A DNA stretch of 64,000 nucleotides. Source: Colletotrichum lupini. Lineage: Eukaryota; Ascomycota; Sordariomycetes; Glomerellales; Glomerellaceae. The translations under genes were made by a program, and so were the position numbers. The stretch is from the NCBI RefSeq assembly GCF_023278565.1, contig NC_064679.1, forward strand, positions 124,001 to 188,000, given 5' to 3'. Under the pieces are notes generated by a model that worked only from the letters and a program-made list of their open reading frames with translations, made no database searches and was not told where the DNA came from. This document shows, piece by piece, positions 23,390 to 34,927 of the stretch. The first letter of the stretch is position 1, and the number at the start of each line of letters is the position of its first letter.

Positions 23390-23525
23390 TTTGAAAAGTC
23401 TTTCCCGCAAAGACGAGATACGCTGGCATCTTCGCCGCGACCACTATAGAGAATAATATCGCGCAGAGGGATTCCATATCGAGGTGGACCGCCAGAAGAC
23501 CCCTTTTCATTGCCCTCACGAACGC
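23390..23525 (+). pseudogene. Degraded copy of the zinc-finger tail (copy 2)
   Basis: Clear nucleotide similarity to 23046-23173 of the intact gene: the block encoding SRKDE-x-RWHLR is kept, then the frame ends at TAA near 23456. The Cys pair is lost and only the helix and His half of the finger remains. Sequence similarity resumes after the stop (TTCCATATCGAG, CGCCAGAAG), showing it is a broken duplicate, not a gene. Confidence 0.75.
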
Positions 23526-24258
23526 AGAAGGAAGATGATGGAGTATTCTGGTGGGATAGAGTCGGTGGTCAATCCAGACGTGCTGACTGGGCAGTCCAGG
23601 AGATAGTGACACATTGGCCAGGGTCAAGATCAGGTCTTGCCAGAATGCTCCAGAGATGGTTATTAATCCCCTTTGGGCGAACTGGTGTCGAGGACTAGAA
23701 CGGGCTTAATAGTTAATAAGTGAGCCTTGCTTGAGAACTCATCAACTTAACCACTTGATGTACGGACCGTACGGTAAACGGTGCGGGGGAGATGATGAGC
23801 TGAGTGAGAACAAAGCACCAAATACACGAAGCTATACCGAAGGTTCTAAGTGAAAACAAGGAGCAAGTGATTGACGACTTGAGCTGCAAATGCTTGCCCT
23901 TGAGTCGGACTCCAGTCATCGACTAAGACTAACTCTACCTACTCAAGGGATTCCATAGAAAGCGGTTTTGTAAGCAGGACTTACTGGGATGTCTAGCCCA
24001 TGAACGATCGTACCATATATAAGTAGAAGGTAATTAAAGAGACTAGAAAGATACGGGAGTTCCGTCAACTGTATCTATAAAGAAACTTGTTTAAAAGAAT
24101 CCAAGAAATACCATCGGACATATAAGTCTCCCTCAACCTTGGAAGCACGTTCTACGTGAGGATTCGATGACGAATAAACAACGCGAGATTGAGCGTTCAC
24201 AGAGGAGAAAACTGCTATAGTTAGGTATATGTAGTCTAAGAGGTCTACCCACCTTATA

Positions 24259-24363
24259 GTGAATGGCGCCCAGAAGGTCGTAATCGAGTGCAATCGATGC
24301 GACAAGATTCTTTTGCGCAAAGACGAGATGCGGTGGCACATCTGCATAGTCTATCACGGGTAG
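24259..24363 (+). pseudogene. Degraded copy of the zinc-finger tail (copy 3)
   Basis: Matches 22999-23100 of the intact gene. It retains both Cys (ECNRCDK) and a RKDEMRWH helix, but the spacing between the two His is five residues instead of four, and the frame stops at TAG right after. No start codon or upstream domain is present, so it is a tail fragment only. Confidence 0.75.
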
Positions 24364-24646
24364 TAAGGTATTTAAGTAACTGGTAGGAATTACGAGATGA
24401 TGCCTTTGTGTAAGGGCAAGAGCAGGCCTTGCTGGCCTGCCCCAAGAGCGATTGATTACAATCAGGTCGGCCGAGTCTGGTGCGTTGGAATCCTTGGAAC
24501 TTGATAGGATCATCTCTAGTGTATGCAGAACCGGACGATAGCTTCCAGCTGAGCCCATGTTTTCTGCACATCTCATCTGCCTCGGTATCAATTGTTGAGA
24601 GAGACCAAAAGAGACATCAGAACACTGGAAGAGTTGCCCCAGACAT

Positions 24647-25201
24647 TTAGACAAACGTCAGATTCTTATTCTTGAAGGGAATCAGAGCTAGAATGACAGC
24701 GTGGTGATAGTACGACGTCCGATCAATGACACCATCAGTCAACATGCCAACAGACCCCTTGCTCTGTTTGTTATTCGTCTGGCCAAAGATCAAATCATCC
24801 GCGTGCCCCAACTCCATGCCCTGGCGCAGTAGCGCAGCACTCTCCTCGGGGAGGTAATACGCGCCGGTCCTCGCCTTGCCCACACGTCCGTCGCGGCTGA
24901 TGACGACGATCCAGGCAAAGTTCATGATGGGGGCGCTCTGGCCGGCCGGCATGTCGATGCCGCCTTCGAGGCCGATGCAGTAGTCTGCGTCCTTTTCGAC
25001 CTCCCGGGCGTTGCGGGCCCGGTTCAGGGCTCCGCGGAGGGTCTCTTCGTCGGTGAGGGGCTGGTCTGGGACGCCGGAGGGGACGCTGACGCCGCGGACG
25101 GTGTAGGTTGCGTCTGGGAGGGCTGATTCGAAGCCGAGTTTTGCGGCTTGGACTTTGACTGGGTTTTTGGAGGCTACAATGATTGAGATCGGGGTTGCCA
25201 T
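24647..25201 (-). CDS. Non-canonical purine NTP phosphatase, YjjX/DUF84 family
   Basis: Intronless, 184 residues. It starts MATPISIIVASKNPVKVQA, the nucleotide-binding opening of this family, and contains PLTDEETLRGALNRA, CIGLEGG, and DGRVGKARTG, all conserved in inosine/xanthosine triphosphatases of the YjjX type (Maf/Ham1-like fold). Expected reaction is hydrolysis of ITP or XTP to the monophosphate form, cleaning oxidised or deaminated purines from the nucleotide pool in the cytosol. The GLEGGID segment supplies acidic metal-binding residues. Full length for the family. The neighbouring Erv2-type gene is divergent, 1.1 kb away. Confidence 0.9.
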   Translation of the reverse strand: MATPISIIVASKNPVKVQAAKLGFESALPDATYTVRGVSVPSGVPDQPLTDEETLRGALNRARNAREVEKDADYCIGLEGGIDMPAGQSAPIMNFAWIVVISRDGRVGKARTGAYYLPEESAALLRQGMELGHADDLIFGQTNNKQSKGSVGMLTDGVIDRTSYYHHAVILALIPFKNKNLTFV

Positions 25202-26301
25202 GTTTGCTGTGGTGGTTGGTGTTGTGGTATGGAAGAAGGTAAAGCAAATTCTAGGATAATGGTACTGGCTGAAATGCTGGATTTGTGGTCACAATGGAAA
25301 CTCGAAAAGATTGAGGTATGCTGGTATGGAATCAACTGAGAATGAGGTTGCTATTGAGTTTCTTATGAGATATCTAGAGTTGAGGCTGAGAAAATGAGTC
25401 ATCCGGGGAACACCTGATGGAGCGAATTGCTTTGGTTAGTAGATAGCTGCATTTTCATGAGGCTAAAATGAGTGGATTTTGTACCTTTGAACGTGCAATT
25501 GGCAATTGCAGCTTACCTTAAGGTACCTTACTGGAGACGGCGGGCGGGAAGGTCGCCGGCACCCCTGGCCGCTGCCAGGCGTTAGGGGAGTGGAGTGGGC
25601 CCGAATATCAAAGTTAAGGGGTAGCACGCTGCACGGGCCAGGGATCCCACAGGGCTGGGCCGATTCAATCAGCGACCGTCAGCGACTATGACCCCTAACG
25701 TTGGTGGCATTAGATAAGCAAATCTTGAAGCGAGCTGGAGGGGAACCTGAACCTGAGGAGACACCTCTGGGGCTCTGAGAGATGGGATTTTGGGGGGCCA
25801 TTTGAAGCATCTGGAGCAATTTGGGGGGCATCCATGTGCTATGAAATCTCACCACTGTGGCGGACTGCGCCAGGGCCCAAACTGCGGCGACGGGATTGGC
25901 GGCAGCAAAATAGCCTCGTCTGACGACCCCTGCGCCGTGGGCCGACCAAATGTCCCCTTACTACGGAGTACGTACTTGTAGCTTCCTGAAAGTCTGAAAG
26001 ATGAACCACCCCCCTGGTCGAACCTGTCGTCCCTCGCCAAATCTCCCCTCCTCGTCGGTGATTATTTGGGGAGGCTTTCTTCCTGGCCCCGGTCAGCTCA
26101 GATAACCTAACCAAAAAGCTGCCAGAACGACGCGATTTCCGTCCGAGGTTTCGCATCCTCCTTTTTGCGGGAGATTCTTTCTTCTCTTCAGTCCTTCCCT
26201 CCACCCTTTCGTTATCTTCTACCGAATTACTTACCTCTGCGCATACCTCGACTTTTGCAAAGTCGCCCCCCCAAAAGTCAAGCGACAGCCAATCGCCCAC
26301 C
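25202..26301. other. Divergent promoter region
   Basis: Between the NTPase gene (minus) and the sulfhydryl oxidase gene (plus). It contains TACGGAGTACGTA at 25962-25974 and a CT-rich leader before 26302. Overlapping minus-strand frames around 25839-26330 show no domain and are rejected. Confidence 0.5.
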
Positions 26302-27110
26302 ATGGCGCGGAGACAACACCTCACGCTCATGGTCCTCCTGGCCGTCGTCGCCTTCTTCAGCGTCTCCTACCTCTTCTCGAGTGGCACCAGCGAACCCTCA
26401 TCCCCCGCGCCCCCGGCCGCCGCCGTACCCCTAAAGGGCGATTCCGTATCGTCGAGCGGTGACACCCCCGATCTTGGCCACATCTCGAGCAGCATCCTGT
26501 CCGGCGAATCCATTGCGCCCAAGTTGGAGAATGCGACGGCAAAGTAAGCCTCCCGCCCTCTTGCATGAGAAGAATACCCACATCCCGGGACCGTTCCCTC
26601 GGGTCTTCCTGGTTCTCAAGGTTATGCTAACACAGTCTCCTCCCCGCAGAGCCGAGCTCGGCCGCGCTTCCTGGAAGCTCTTCCACACCATGATGGCCCG
26701 CTTCCCCGAGAAGCCCACTCCCGACGACAGCCTCGCTCTCAAGACGTACATCCAGCTCTTTGCCCGCCTCTACCCCTGCGGCGACTGCGCCTCCCACTTC
26801 CGCAAGCTGCTGGCAAAGTATCCGCCCCAAACGAGCAGCCGTAACGCTGCCGCGGGCTGGGCCTGCTTCGTGCACAACGAGGTCAACACCCGGTTGAAGA
26901 AGGAGCTGTTTGACTGTAACAAGATTGGCGACTTTTACGACTGTGGGTGCGGCGATGAGGATAAGAAGAAGACGGAGGGCGGTGGTGATAAGCCCAGCGC
27001 TGAGCTGGCCAAGGACGGGTGAGTTATGTTGCTTGTGGCAATGACATTGGGATTGCTCTACATGGGGCTTCTTTCGCTGACATTATGGCAGTCTGACCAA
27101 GGGCGGTTAA
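26302..27110 (+). CDS. FAD-linked sulfhydryl oxidase, Erv2 type
   Basis: Three exons, 26302-26543, 26650-27018 and 27092-27110, give 209 residues. Introns are 106 bp (branch TGCTAAC) and 73 bp (branch GCTGAC); the last exon is 19 nt and adds only LTKGG. Residues 8-25 form an N-terminal signal anchor, followed by a Ser/Pro-rich linker and the Erv/ALR domain (83-170). The redox CxxC is C124-G-D-C127. W151-x-C153 and H156-N-x-V-N160 are the FAD-binding motif, and C153/C170 form the C-x16-C structural pair. A C179-G-C181 tail matches the shuttle Cys-Gly-Cys of yeast Erv2. It should pass electrons from thiols to O2, making disulfides in the ER lumen and yielding H2O2. The lumenal site is inferred from the anchor; no mitochondrial presequence is seen. 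Confidence 0.92.
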
Positions 27111-27371
27111 AGTGTTGATTGATCGATATGTTTTGGATATCCGAGGCGCGTGACTGTTGTACCATATCTACAAGAATACCTGTACAAAGATGCATTTCCT
27201 GGGCTGGCGTTGTGGATGACCACCGGATCCAGCGGAACAAATTGATTTAGAAGGTTTGGACGCATTTGCTCTGATCTGTGTTGGAACGGAAATCGTCTGT
27301 ATTGGGGTTAAATTTCACATGCCAGTATCTATGGTTCGTGGCAGAATCTCCATCCTATAAGCTATCATCCT

Positions 27372-27377
27372 CACGTG
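27372..27377 (+). promoter_or_regulatory. CACGTG E-box
   Basis: Palindromic bHLH core; a second copy lies 208 bp downstream. Both lie between the sulfhydryl oxidase and proteasome genes. Confidence 0.3.
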
Positions 27378-27579
27378 GGCCTCTCTGGAATAGCATTGAA
27401 CAGCTATTGAAAGGGTGATACTGTGACCCTAAACACCCAAGCCATAAGATGAATTTTCCGTATAACGATATGAATTTTGTGAAACGATCACATTTTTCGT
27501 TGAATTCAAATCAGCTCAGTATCTTCCAATGCGCATGGCATCGTTGCGCGCGTCACCAACGACTGATTATGTCAGCAGT

Positions 27580-27585
27580 CACGTG
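27580..27585 (+). promoter_or_regulatory. CACGTG E-box
   Basis: Second CACGTG, 218 bp upstream of the PRE3 start codon. A bHLH factor could bind here; this is motif evidence only. Confidence 0.3.
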
Positions 27586-27802
27586 GCTCATCCAATCGAC
27601 CCGGGCGGGCAAGGCCAACGCGTTCTGGAGCTGCCTGAGCTTCGTCAAGCTCCGTTCAGCCTTCCACCGACGACACATCAAACCAATCCACCCCCCTTCG
27701 ATATCTACGCCGAATCCTCCCCCCTCCCTCCGACCTCCAACCCTCGACAAACCGAATTTTCACACAAAGTAACGAGATACACACCACACATAAGTCATCA
27801 AA

Positions 27803-28938
27803 ATGGAGTTCACCACCACCGGACAGCTGAACGAAGGTACGGGCGGGCAGAAGCTTGGATGATGCTATTGCGGGACCACACACCCCATAACGGAACACTG
27901 AAGCTGATGATTGCGGGCGGACAGACGGCATTCACATCGACATGGAGAGATTAAAGAAGGGAGAGGTCAAGTGAGTGATGATGCTACATCCTCGGCCCCC
28001 CACAGAACCACTGCTAACCTATGTCGTAGCCTTGGAACCTCAATGTAAGCTACCCCTCCGATCGCCCCTCCCCTCCCGCATACATCTGACACCTCGCGAT
28101 AGTATGGCAGTCACCTTCAAGGACGGTGTTATTCTCGGTACGTCAGATTTACCCATACATGTCTTCCCAAACGCATACGCCCCCACGGCGGCCACTGTAG
28201 ACATTGGTCACTTTTGGAGGGGCAAACAACCAGGGACCATACGAGGAACGTACAATTGACGACGAGTCACTCCATCTAGGTGCTGATTCCAGAACAACGA
28301 CGGGCGCCTACATTGCCAACCGAGTCACCGACAAGCTCACACAAGTCCACGACACCATCTGGTGCTGCCGGTCAGGCTCCGCCGCCGACACCCAGGCCGT
28401 CGCCGACATTGTCCAGTACCAGCTCGGCCTGTACGCCATGCGCAACGGAAAGCCTCCCATGACCCAGACCGCCGCCGCCATCTTCCAGGAGGTCTGCTAC
28501 GCCAACAAGGATCGCTTGACGTAAGTTCTCTTGCCTCCTGCTCTCGCGGAAGTGTCTCCGAGCGACCATGGGACATAGGGACGCTAGCATCTGGATGAAA
28601 ACTAACTCGAGACGATTCACAGCGCCGGTCTCATCATTGCCGGCTGGGACGAGCGACACGGCGGCCAGGTCTACTCCATCCCCCTCGGCGGATCCCTACA
28701 CAAGCAGTCATATGCCATTGGCGGCTCGGGTTCGACGTACATTTACGGATACTGTGACGAGCACTGGAAGGAGGGCATGGAGGAGAAGGAGGCCGTCGAC
28801 TTTGTGAAAGGATCGCTCAAGGAGGCCATCAAGTGGGATGGCAGCTCTGGTGGTGTCATTCGCATGGTCGTCCTGACCGCCAAGGGCGCCGTGCGGCATC
28901 TGTACCTACCCGATGAGGACTACAAAGTGCAGCACTAG
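27803..28938 (+). CDS. PRE3: 20S proteasome subunit beta-1 (caspase-like)
   Basis: Six exons, 27803-27836, 27925-27970, 28030-28044, 28103-28137, 28280-28520 and 28623-28938, give 228 residues. Introns are 88, 59, 58, 142 and 102 bp, each with a CTRAC- or CTGAY-type branch. The N-terminal propeptide ends at G29; T30 is the Thr1 nucleophile freed by autocleavage. D46 and K62 match mature Asp17 and Lys33, and a GSSGGVIR segment is kept near the end. It cleaves after acidic residues inside the 20S core, in nucleus and cytosol. Exon 3 is only 15 nt and encodes exactly the cleavage site and nucleophile (N-L-G-T-S), so its skipping would give an in-frame but dead subunit. Length is normal for the family. 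Confidence 0.96.
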
Positions 28939-31900
28939 GTGGGAGTAGTTGAATGTGGGAAAGCCAGAGGAAGAGGCAGAGAAAGGGAGACGTTTATTGT
29001 GATGTGGCTTGAGGAAAGCCAACTGGTCGCCTGCATCGACACCGGCCGGGCATGATGAGCAGCAAGACGTCACACAGGCTAGTTTGCCGCGCGGTCACGA
29101 AATTGCCCCCCGAGTCCCGAGGAGAGAAGACAGAGCGAAGAACGTCCATGCCGGGGCGAGATCTCGGACTTGGCGACAAACGATGAATGTACAATAAATA
29201 GATTACCCGCAAGACGAGATTTCTTCACGAGAGGCTTGGGGGTTACTCCATGGGCTGTGACACTATGACACCCCAGAAGATTGCGATAAGGTACGGTACT
29301 CCACAGCACGGAACGGGAGTAGGTACGGGTAGTTCGCGTGGTCGATATGATAAGATGCGATTGCGTGCGATGCTGCAACGCCACAATAGACGCGCGAGAG
29401 CATCAGAGTCTGGGGGTAAGGTTAAAAGTTCAAGTCCTGGTATTGGTAGCAAGTGGCTGAAGGAGATGCCGGCACGCGAACGCTGCCACCCCGTATGCAC
29501 GATGCAGGGAGGCCGGCACAGTCACTCTACGGAGTACCTACACGGTAGATTAAAAAAAAAATAAGGGGTGTCGGAGTGTCACTGTCGCTATCACTGTCGA
29601 AGCCTCGGATTCGGAGGCGGTGAGGGATGGTATGGGGGAGGAAAGGGGACTTAGCGCTGCTCGGTTCTGCGGGATGGTGAGTGATGAGCGGGAACAAATC
29701 AGCGGGCGGGGGCGGGGGAGGACGGGGGGGCGGGAGGTGCCTTTGGCTTCTCGTTGGAGGATTTGCGATGTGATGGTGCTGTGTAGGTTAGCTTAACCTG
29801 TAGGTGAGGTTAAAGGTGAGTTTGTGTACCCGAGGCACGCTTGATGGCATGGTGTGTTGTCTGGGCAAAGGTATCCGGAAGTTGAGTACGCAGTATGGTT
29901 CTTGGGAATCTTGACGCTGAGAGAGAATATCGACTACACAGTACCCAGTCGACACGAAGCAAAGCCATCCAAGTTGTAACATACGGAGTACGAGCAAGTC
30001 AAGCGCATGACTAAGTTGGAGAATGATGACGGAAGGGTGATTGCAAGTCGTTGGCCGTCGGTAACGATTTAGGAAAGGTCATGGAAGGGCGGTGGATAGG
30101 AACGTGGGACGGGGCTGTCGGGCTGCGGGCTGCGGGTGTGCCACGATGGCTGCCATGGGCTGCGATATCTGGCGATTGCGCGATATGCCTTGCTCCGTCC
30201 AGATTGATCATTAGGGTATCCGTACCTGGGGGCCGGGGCGGTATTGCGGTGAAGGCCTCATTATGTGTGTTGTACCTATCCATAAGGTATGGAGTAGTGT
30301 TGATTAGATAGGGGAATGTCTTGGAAACAAACCCCAAGATCCCAAGACCTCGTGCCGGAGGGAACGCCGGGTATTGGCCGGGAGTCACCATCCGTGCAGG
30401 CCCCGGGGGGGCGTCAAGGCGTCTTGGAAGGGGGAAAGGGGAGCTGGGCGTGGGATGGATGATGATGAAAGCTTGTTTTTGTGTTGCCCCTTTTGGCCGT
30501 GTTGGTAGTGGCAGTGGGCATTGCCGTTGACTAAGGTATCTTACTCTTAGTGTACGTAGTACCTAGGTAGGTAATGGGTGTCAGGAGGTGGGATAGCGGC
30601 AGCTGAGTGTTTGTAGATTGCTAGCGGTGTAAGCAGCAGACAACCCTTTGGCGCGAATGCAACGATCCGGCGGGCATTTGGTCGTCTCATGTGCCGTTAG
30701 TCAACATTCAGTCGGTGTTGACAGGTATCTCGCGTTGGACGGGCCCGGCGGGTACCTGGGATAGGTAGGCGACCAGGAACGACGGTCGGTCTGTTTCTAT
30801 TTTCTGAGCCCCGAAATGACCGGTCGTCAAAGTCGCCGTGGCCTCCGTGTCCGTTGTCAGAGCTCGAGACAGCTTTCTTTTTGAGCAGTGCGATACTCTG
30901 TGGAAAGGGGGAAATAATGGGGAGAGCGTGGCTGGCTATGCGATTATGGAGTCAACAACGACGATGTTGCTTGATTTGGACGGAAGTGAGGTCCAGATTC
31001 GGCCGGGACTTGAGCGGGGGATACTGGAATAGAAATCCAGGATACCAGAGGGGCATGTACATACATACACAGTAGTGTAATGCCACTGCGCGGTGTTTGC
31101 GAATTTGCAGTACGTAAAATGGGAGAAGCTTGTCGATGTTTCCTCCGAGATCCATTTTGTGCCATGGCCAAAGTTGCATGCTGCAGTTATTTTGGTGGAG
31201 CTGGAAGGCATCTCGGGTCCAGCGTGTCGTATTACGGCAGGCAATTGGCGATTGGAATTACGATGCGAATGCTCCGTACCCAGGTATCTTACTGTGGTAG
31301 GTACGGGGTACCTATCTTAGGTATTGCTACTCGATTGGTTCCATTGGGTGTTCAGGTCACCTCAGGCCAGAAAGGGAGGTGGCAGGGCTGGCGGGCGGAG
31401 AGGAGGGGAGAGGGGAGGAGAGGAAGATACGTACCTTATCTTATCCGATAAGACATCAGAACGGCAGAACGTGCCAGGGGGTGAAAGTGTCGAAAAGTCG
31501 AGGTTCCAGGTTCCCCTGCCGGGCTCAGGTGGCCCCCTGCTCGCCAAATCTCTTATCAGCGGTATCGCGTTTCTGAGAGACCAATGGGAGAAGGGCATGG
31601 GCACACCCTCTCCTCCCGACGATGCGGATGGGTCGTCTGTCTTTCCGCCGCGTGTCAGTTCCAGTGGTCCGCCGTCTTTTGCAAGCGCTCTCTCTATGAT
31701 TTCTTTTCATTTTGCGTTTTTCTATGCAGACGCTCCGACTCGAGGCTGTTGCCAACTTGCTTGGACGTGCTGCGAGTGCGACCTGTCAGGTCAGTCAGTC
31801 TCTGTTGAGGCGAAGTTGAAGCACGGTTGCGGGCTGGGGAAGCATCCAAGCCATTCAAGGTCTGAGGCACAAGGCAGAGAGAGAGTTGCTCTATGGCGAG

Positions 31901-34287
31901 AATAGTATTCGTTGGGCAGCCATCCATCCCATCGGGAAATGTTGGAGACTTTGGTACTCCTCATGTTGGGAGAGCTCGGGAATGCTTTGCTTAAGCAAGG
32001 ACCGGGGCTTGTGAGGTTGCGGCTGGAGAGGAGCGCAATTTAGGTCCATGTCGAGGTGAAGCTCCAGCCTCCAGGACCTCGGCGCGAGGGACGAAAGAGT
32101 GAGAGAGAGAGAGAGCAAGAGAAGAGTGAGAGCTGGATCATGGATGGAAAATGGCGAGAGCAGGATCGCAATGAGGCTGTGCTTGGTTCGGTTGGGCCCG
32201 CCGACTAGGAACTGGGAGTTTCCGACTTGCAACGATGGCACGAGCAGAAATCCAGATTCGGGGGGCAGCCTGGGAGGCACGGAGGACCCTTGGATTTCTT
32301 GGCCCACAGGTGACGGGTGGTGTTGCTGTTGCGGGAGCTGTGAGTGGCTGCTACCTCACCTTACCTTGCCTTCCATCCATTGCTTGCTTGCTCGTGGGAG
32401 TGGCACAGTCGGGTGTTGGTGGCTAGCGCGGGCTTCTGTCATGTTATGTTTCGGGTGGCTCCTCATCTTTTTTTGCCATGCCGCCACACGAGATGCAGTG
32501 AGACATTCAGTCAAGATGAGATTCATGATGGTCACTAGCTGTACAGGTAGACCTTCTGCAGATTTCGAGCAAAGACGGAAGAGGTGATGAGTGAAGAGTG
32601 ATAAGACTTGGGTTTCCATTGCTGAGAATCACTCACTCACTGCTCACTGAATTCTCACCGAGTCTTAGAGTGAATCTCAGAGTGAAGCTCACATGCCTGT
32701 GAATGACAACTCACGCGCGGATCCAAGACACGCGGGGAACCACGGCCGTGGCATCGCAACTGAGCGTGCATGCTGCCAGCTGCGCTGCGCTGTAATGAAA
32801 ATGGAACAGTTCCGCTGCACGGCACTACTTACTTTTGAACCCGTCAGCCACCATGAGTGACGAGCGACAGACGGTTTGGAGTCTGGAAACAGTCTACAGT
32901 GTAACAGTCTGAGGGAGAGAGTCTGGAGTCTGGAGTCTGGAGTGATGCATCTGTGCAGTGTGCCGTCATTCGGGGAGCTGCTGCACATCAACAGGTGGTA
33001 AGGTCCTCTCAATGCTCTCTCATCCACTCATCCATGAATCGACTTAACCTAGCTGAGCCTTCTGGCGGCCATCTTTTTGCCATCTACCTCATCCGTCTCC
33101 ACCAGACCGCCAATCTCATCAAGGGTCCCCCTCTAACCATCTCACTCACTCTGAGTATCTATCCTCTCTCATCAGGTCACAAAAGTAAGAGAGCTGTTTC
33201 CCTTCTCATACATCTCGAGTAAAGACCAACCAAGCCACACAAGTAACTCACATTCATGACCTGATACCATCATCTTTACTCGATATCTCATCCAGATAGG
33301 TGAAGCAAGGTGCCCATCCTCAGCAACACCAGCATCCACTCCCCAAGTTCCAGGCCCAGTCCATCGGCCATTGCGTCTCCAGCGCTCTCTCCACCAGCCC
33401 GCTGCCCCCTCTACCGTCCCTCTAAGGTCCCGCTGCCCAGGTACCTAAGCATTGAGCGCTGTTTCCTGCCTTCACCAAGTTTCCCCCTCCATCGCTCCTG
33501 CGCAGTAAAGGGTCACCCACCTGCCTGCCGCCTGCCACCCACCGCCGCCGCCGTCGCGCCCAAATCCTCCCGCCGTTCTTCTTTTCCCATCCCCCCCCCC
33601 CGTCTCTATTACCCGTCGCCCATTTTGCCAACCCACGCCAGCTTCTCCCCCGATTCATCCTTCATCCACCATCCATCCATCCATCCACACACACCCATCC
33701 AACCCGCTCTCCTCCAACCTTTTTTCTCTCTTCCTCCTTTCCTCCCCCAGTCTGCTTTCCTGTTCTGGCTTGTCTCGTCCTTCCTCTAGACTGGACGTCT
33801 TTTCAACAAGGGGGGCTTCTTTCGACGACTTCCTCTTCCTTTGATCTCGCCGACCCCCTCCCCTCCATCGGTACCTTGATTGTTTCTTGGTACTCGACAT
33901 CGCAGACGCTCTGCGAAACAGAACAGAAACAGATTCTCGAGTCGCATAGTCGGACGAGCCCTCTTACCGCCTCGAGATTCCTGCTCCGCCAAAAGGTCGC
34001 CATCGCCGCCTCCTTCGACACCACCCAACCGTCTCTGTCAGGCCTAACGCGTCTCGTTGTGAGCCTACTGCCCTTCGACCCGACCCGACTAGACCTTGTC
34101 TACCTACGACCTCTTCGCACTCGACACCTCGTTGCTATCTCCGACGAATACTTCCTGCGACCGCGGCAAAGATACACCGTTGCCCCTTCATCGCGTCGAC
34201 CTTCCCGCCTCTCTACCCAAATACTCAGTATCTAGTAGATCCATCGCCTGTCGACAGGCCCTTCCGCCTCTTTGTTGGACGACTTAG
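28939..34287. other. Gene-poor region, 5.3 kb
   Basis: No supported gene. It contains TACGGAGTACC (29528-29537), TACGGAGTACG (29982-29992), CTAGGTAGGTAA near 30562, purine runs near 31380-31425, AGTCTGG repeats near 32870-32943, and a CCATCCATC run near 33667-33690. From about 33300 the plus strand is markedly pyrimidine-rich and is probably the promoter and long leader of the Pho80-type cyclin gene. Open frames of 100-190 codons near 31324-31905 and 32099-32587 have biased composition but no domain. Confidence 0.5.
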
Positions 34288-34876
34288 GTGAGTTCGTTCC
34301 GTCTTGCCTTCCGCCTCGGCGATTCTCCATCTTCCCTGCCTTTTCCCTACAACCCATGTCGCACTTCACTTGATTCGTCCTGGCAATGAGAGGCGCCCCT
34401 GTGACGTCGTTCGAGCCTGCGCGCGATGCTCAAGGCTGCCATCAGCTCTGCACCCAAGGCTGCTGCCATCACGATCAAGACGTTGGGCTGTGGTCTCAGC
34501 ACGCTTGCCTGTGTCGTTGTTTCCCTGCTGGTGGATTCCGGCTGCTCATCTGCCATCGAGCTGTCCTTCTCATGCCTTGTCCTGCATGTGCAAACACTCA
34601 GCCTTGCTTGCCCACCCTCCGCTGCCCATACGCACTCCTCTTCTCCTTCCCCACGATTACGGCTCTTGCCTCACGTCACCGCCCTCGCACAAGCTCTTGA
34701 GTTAGCCTGAGGTTCGAAAAAATCGGCCTTGTGCCGCGCTCGTTTTCTCGGTCGGGAGTCTTGGGCGCCAATGTCATCACACGGCAACCGTTGCTGCCCC
34801 AATACTACTTTGGCCTTGTATAAGCGCAAACCACAAGATGCAATTTAGACATGATGCTAACTCGTCGTTCCTGCAG
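34288..34876 (+). other. Probable 589-bp intron in the cyclin 5' UTR
   Basis: Donor GTGAGT at 34288 after a CT-rich stretch, and a textbook 3' end (ATGCTAAC branch near 34854, acceptor CTGCAG at 34871-34876), leaving a 56-nt leader exon before the start codon. Splice signals only; transcript data are needed. Confidence 0.5.
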
Positions 34877-34927
34877 TTGCCTGTTCCAACCATCCTAATT
34901 GTAATTCAGTCTTGCTGGAATAATACG

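Larger units (their letters stand above)
23174..24646. other. Tandem remnants downstream of the zinc-finger gene
   Basis: 1.5 kb made largely of diverged copies of the end of the zinc-finger gene and its 3' flank. Two finger fragments lie near 23390-23525 and 24259-24360. A shared flank block (reading GAATAAACAA, then GCGTTCACAGA or close variants) occurs at about 23270-23320 and 24150-24205, each time upstream of a finger copy. Confidence 0.65.
27111..27802. other. Intergenic region and PRE3 promoter
   Basis: 0.7 kb. It holds two CACGTG E-boxes (27372-27377 and 27580-27585) upstream of the proteasome gene. No yeast-type Rpn4 element was seen. Confidence 0.5.

Noticed and set aside
31324..31905. 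193-codon plus-strand frame
   Set aside because: Low-complexity Gly/Arg/Glu start from a purine repeat; no domain; overlapping frames are equally open.
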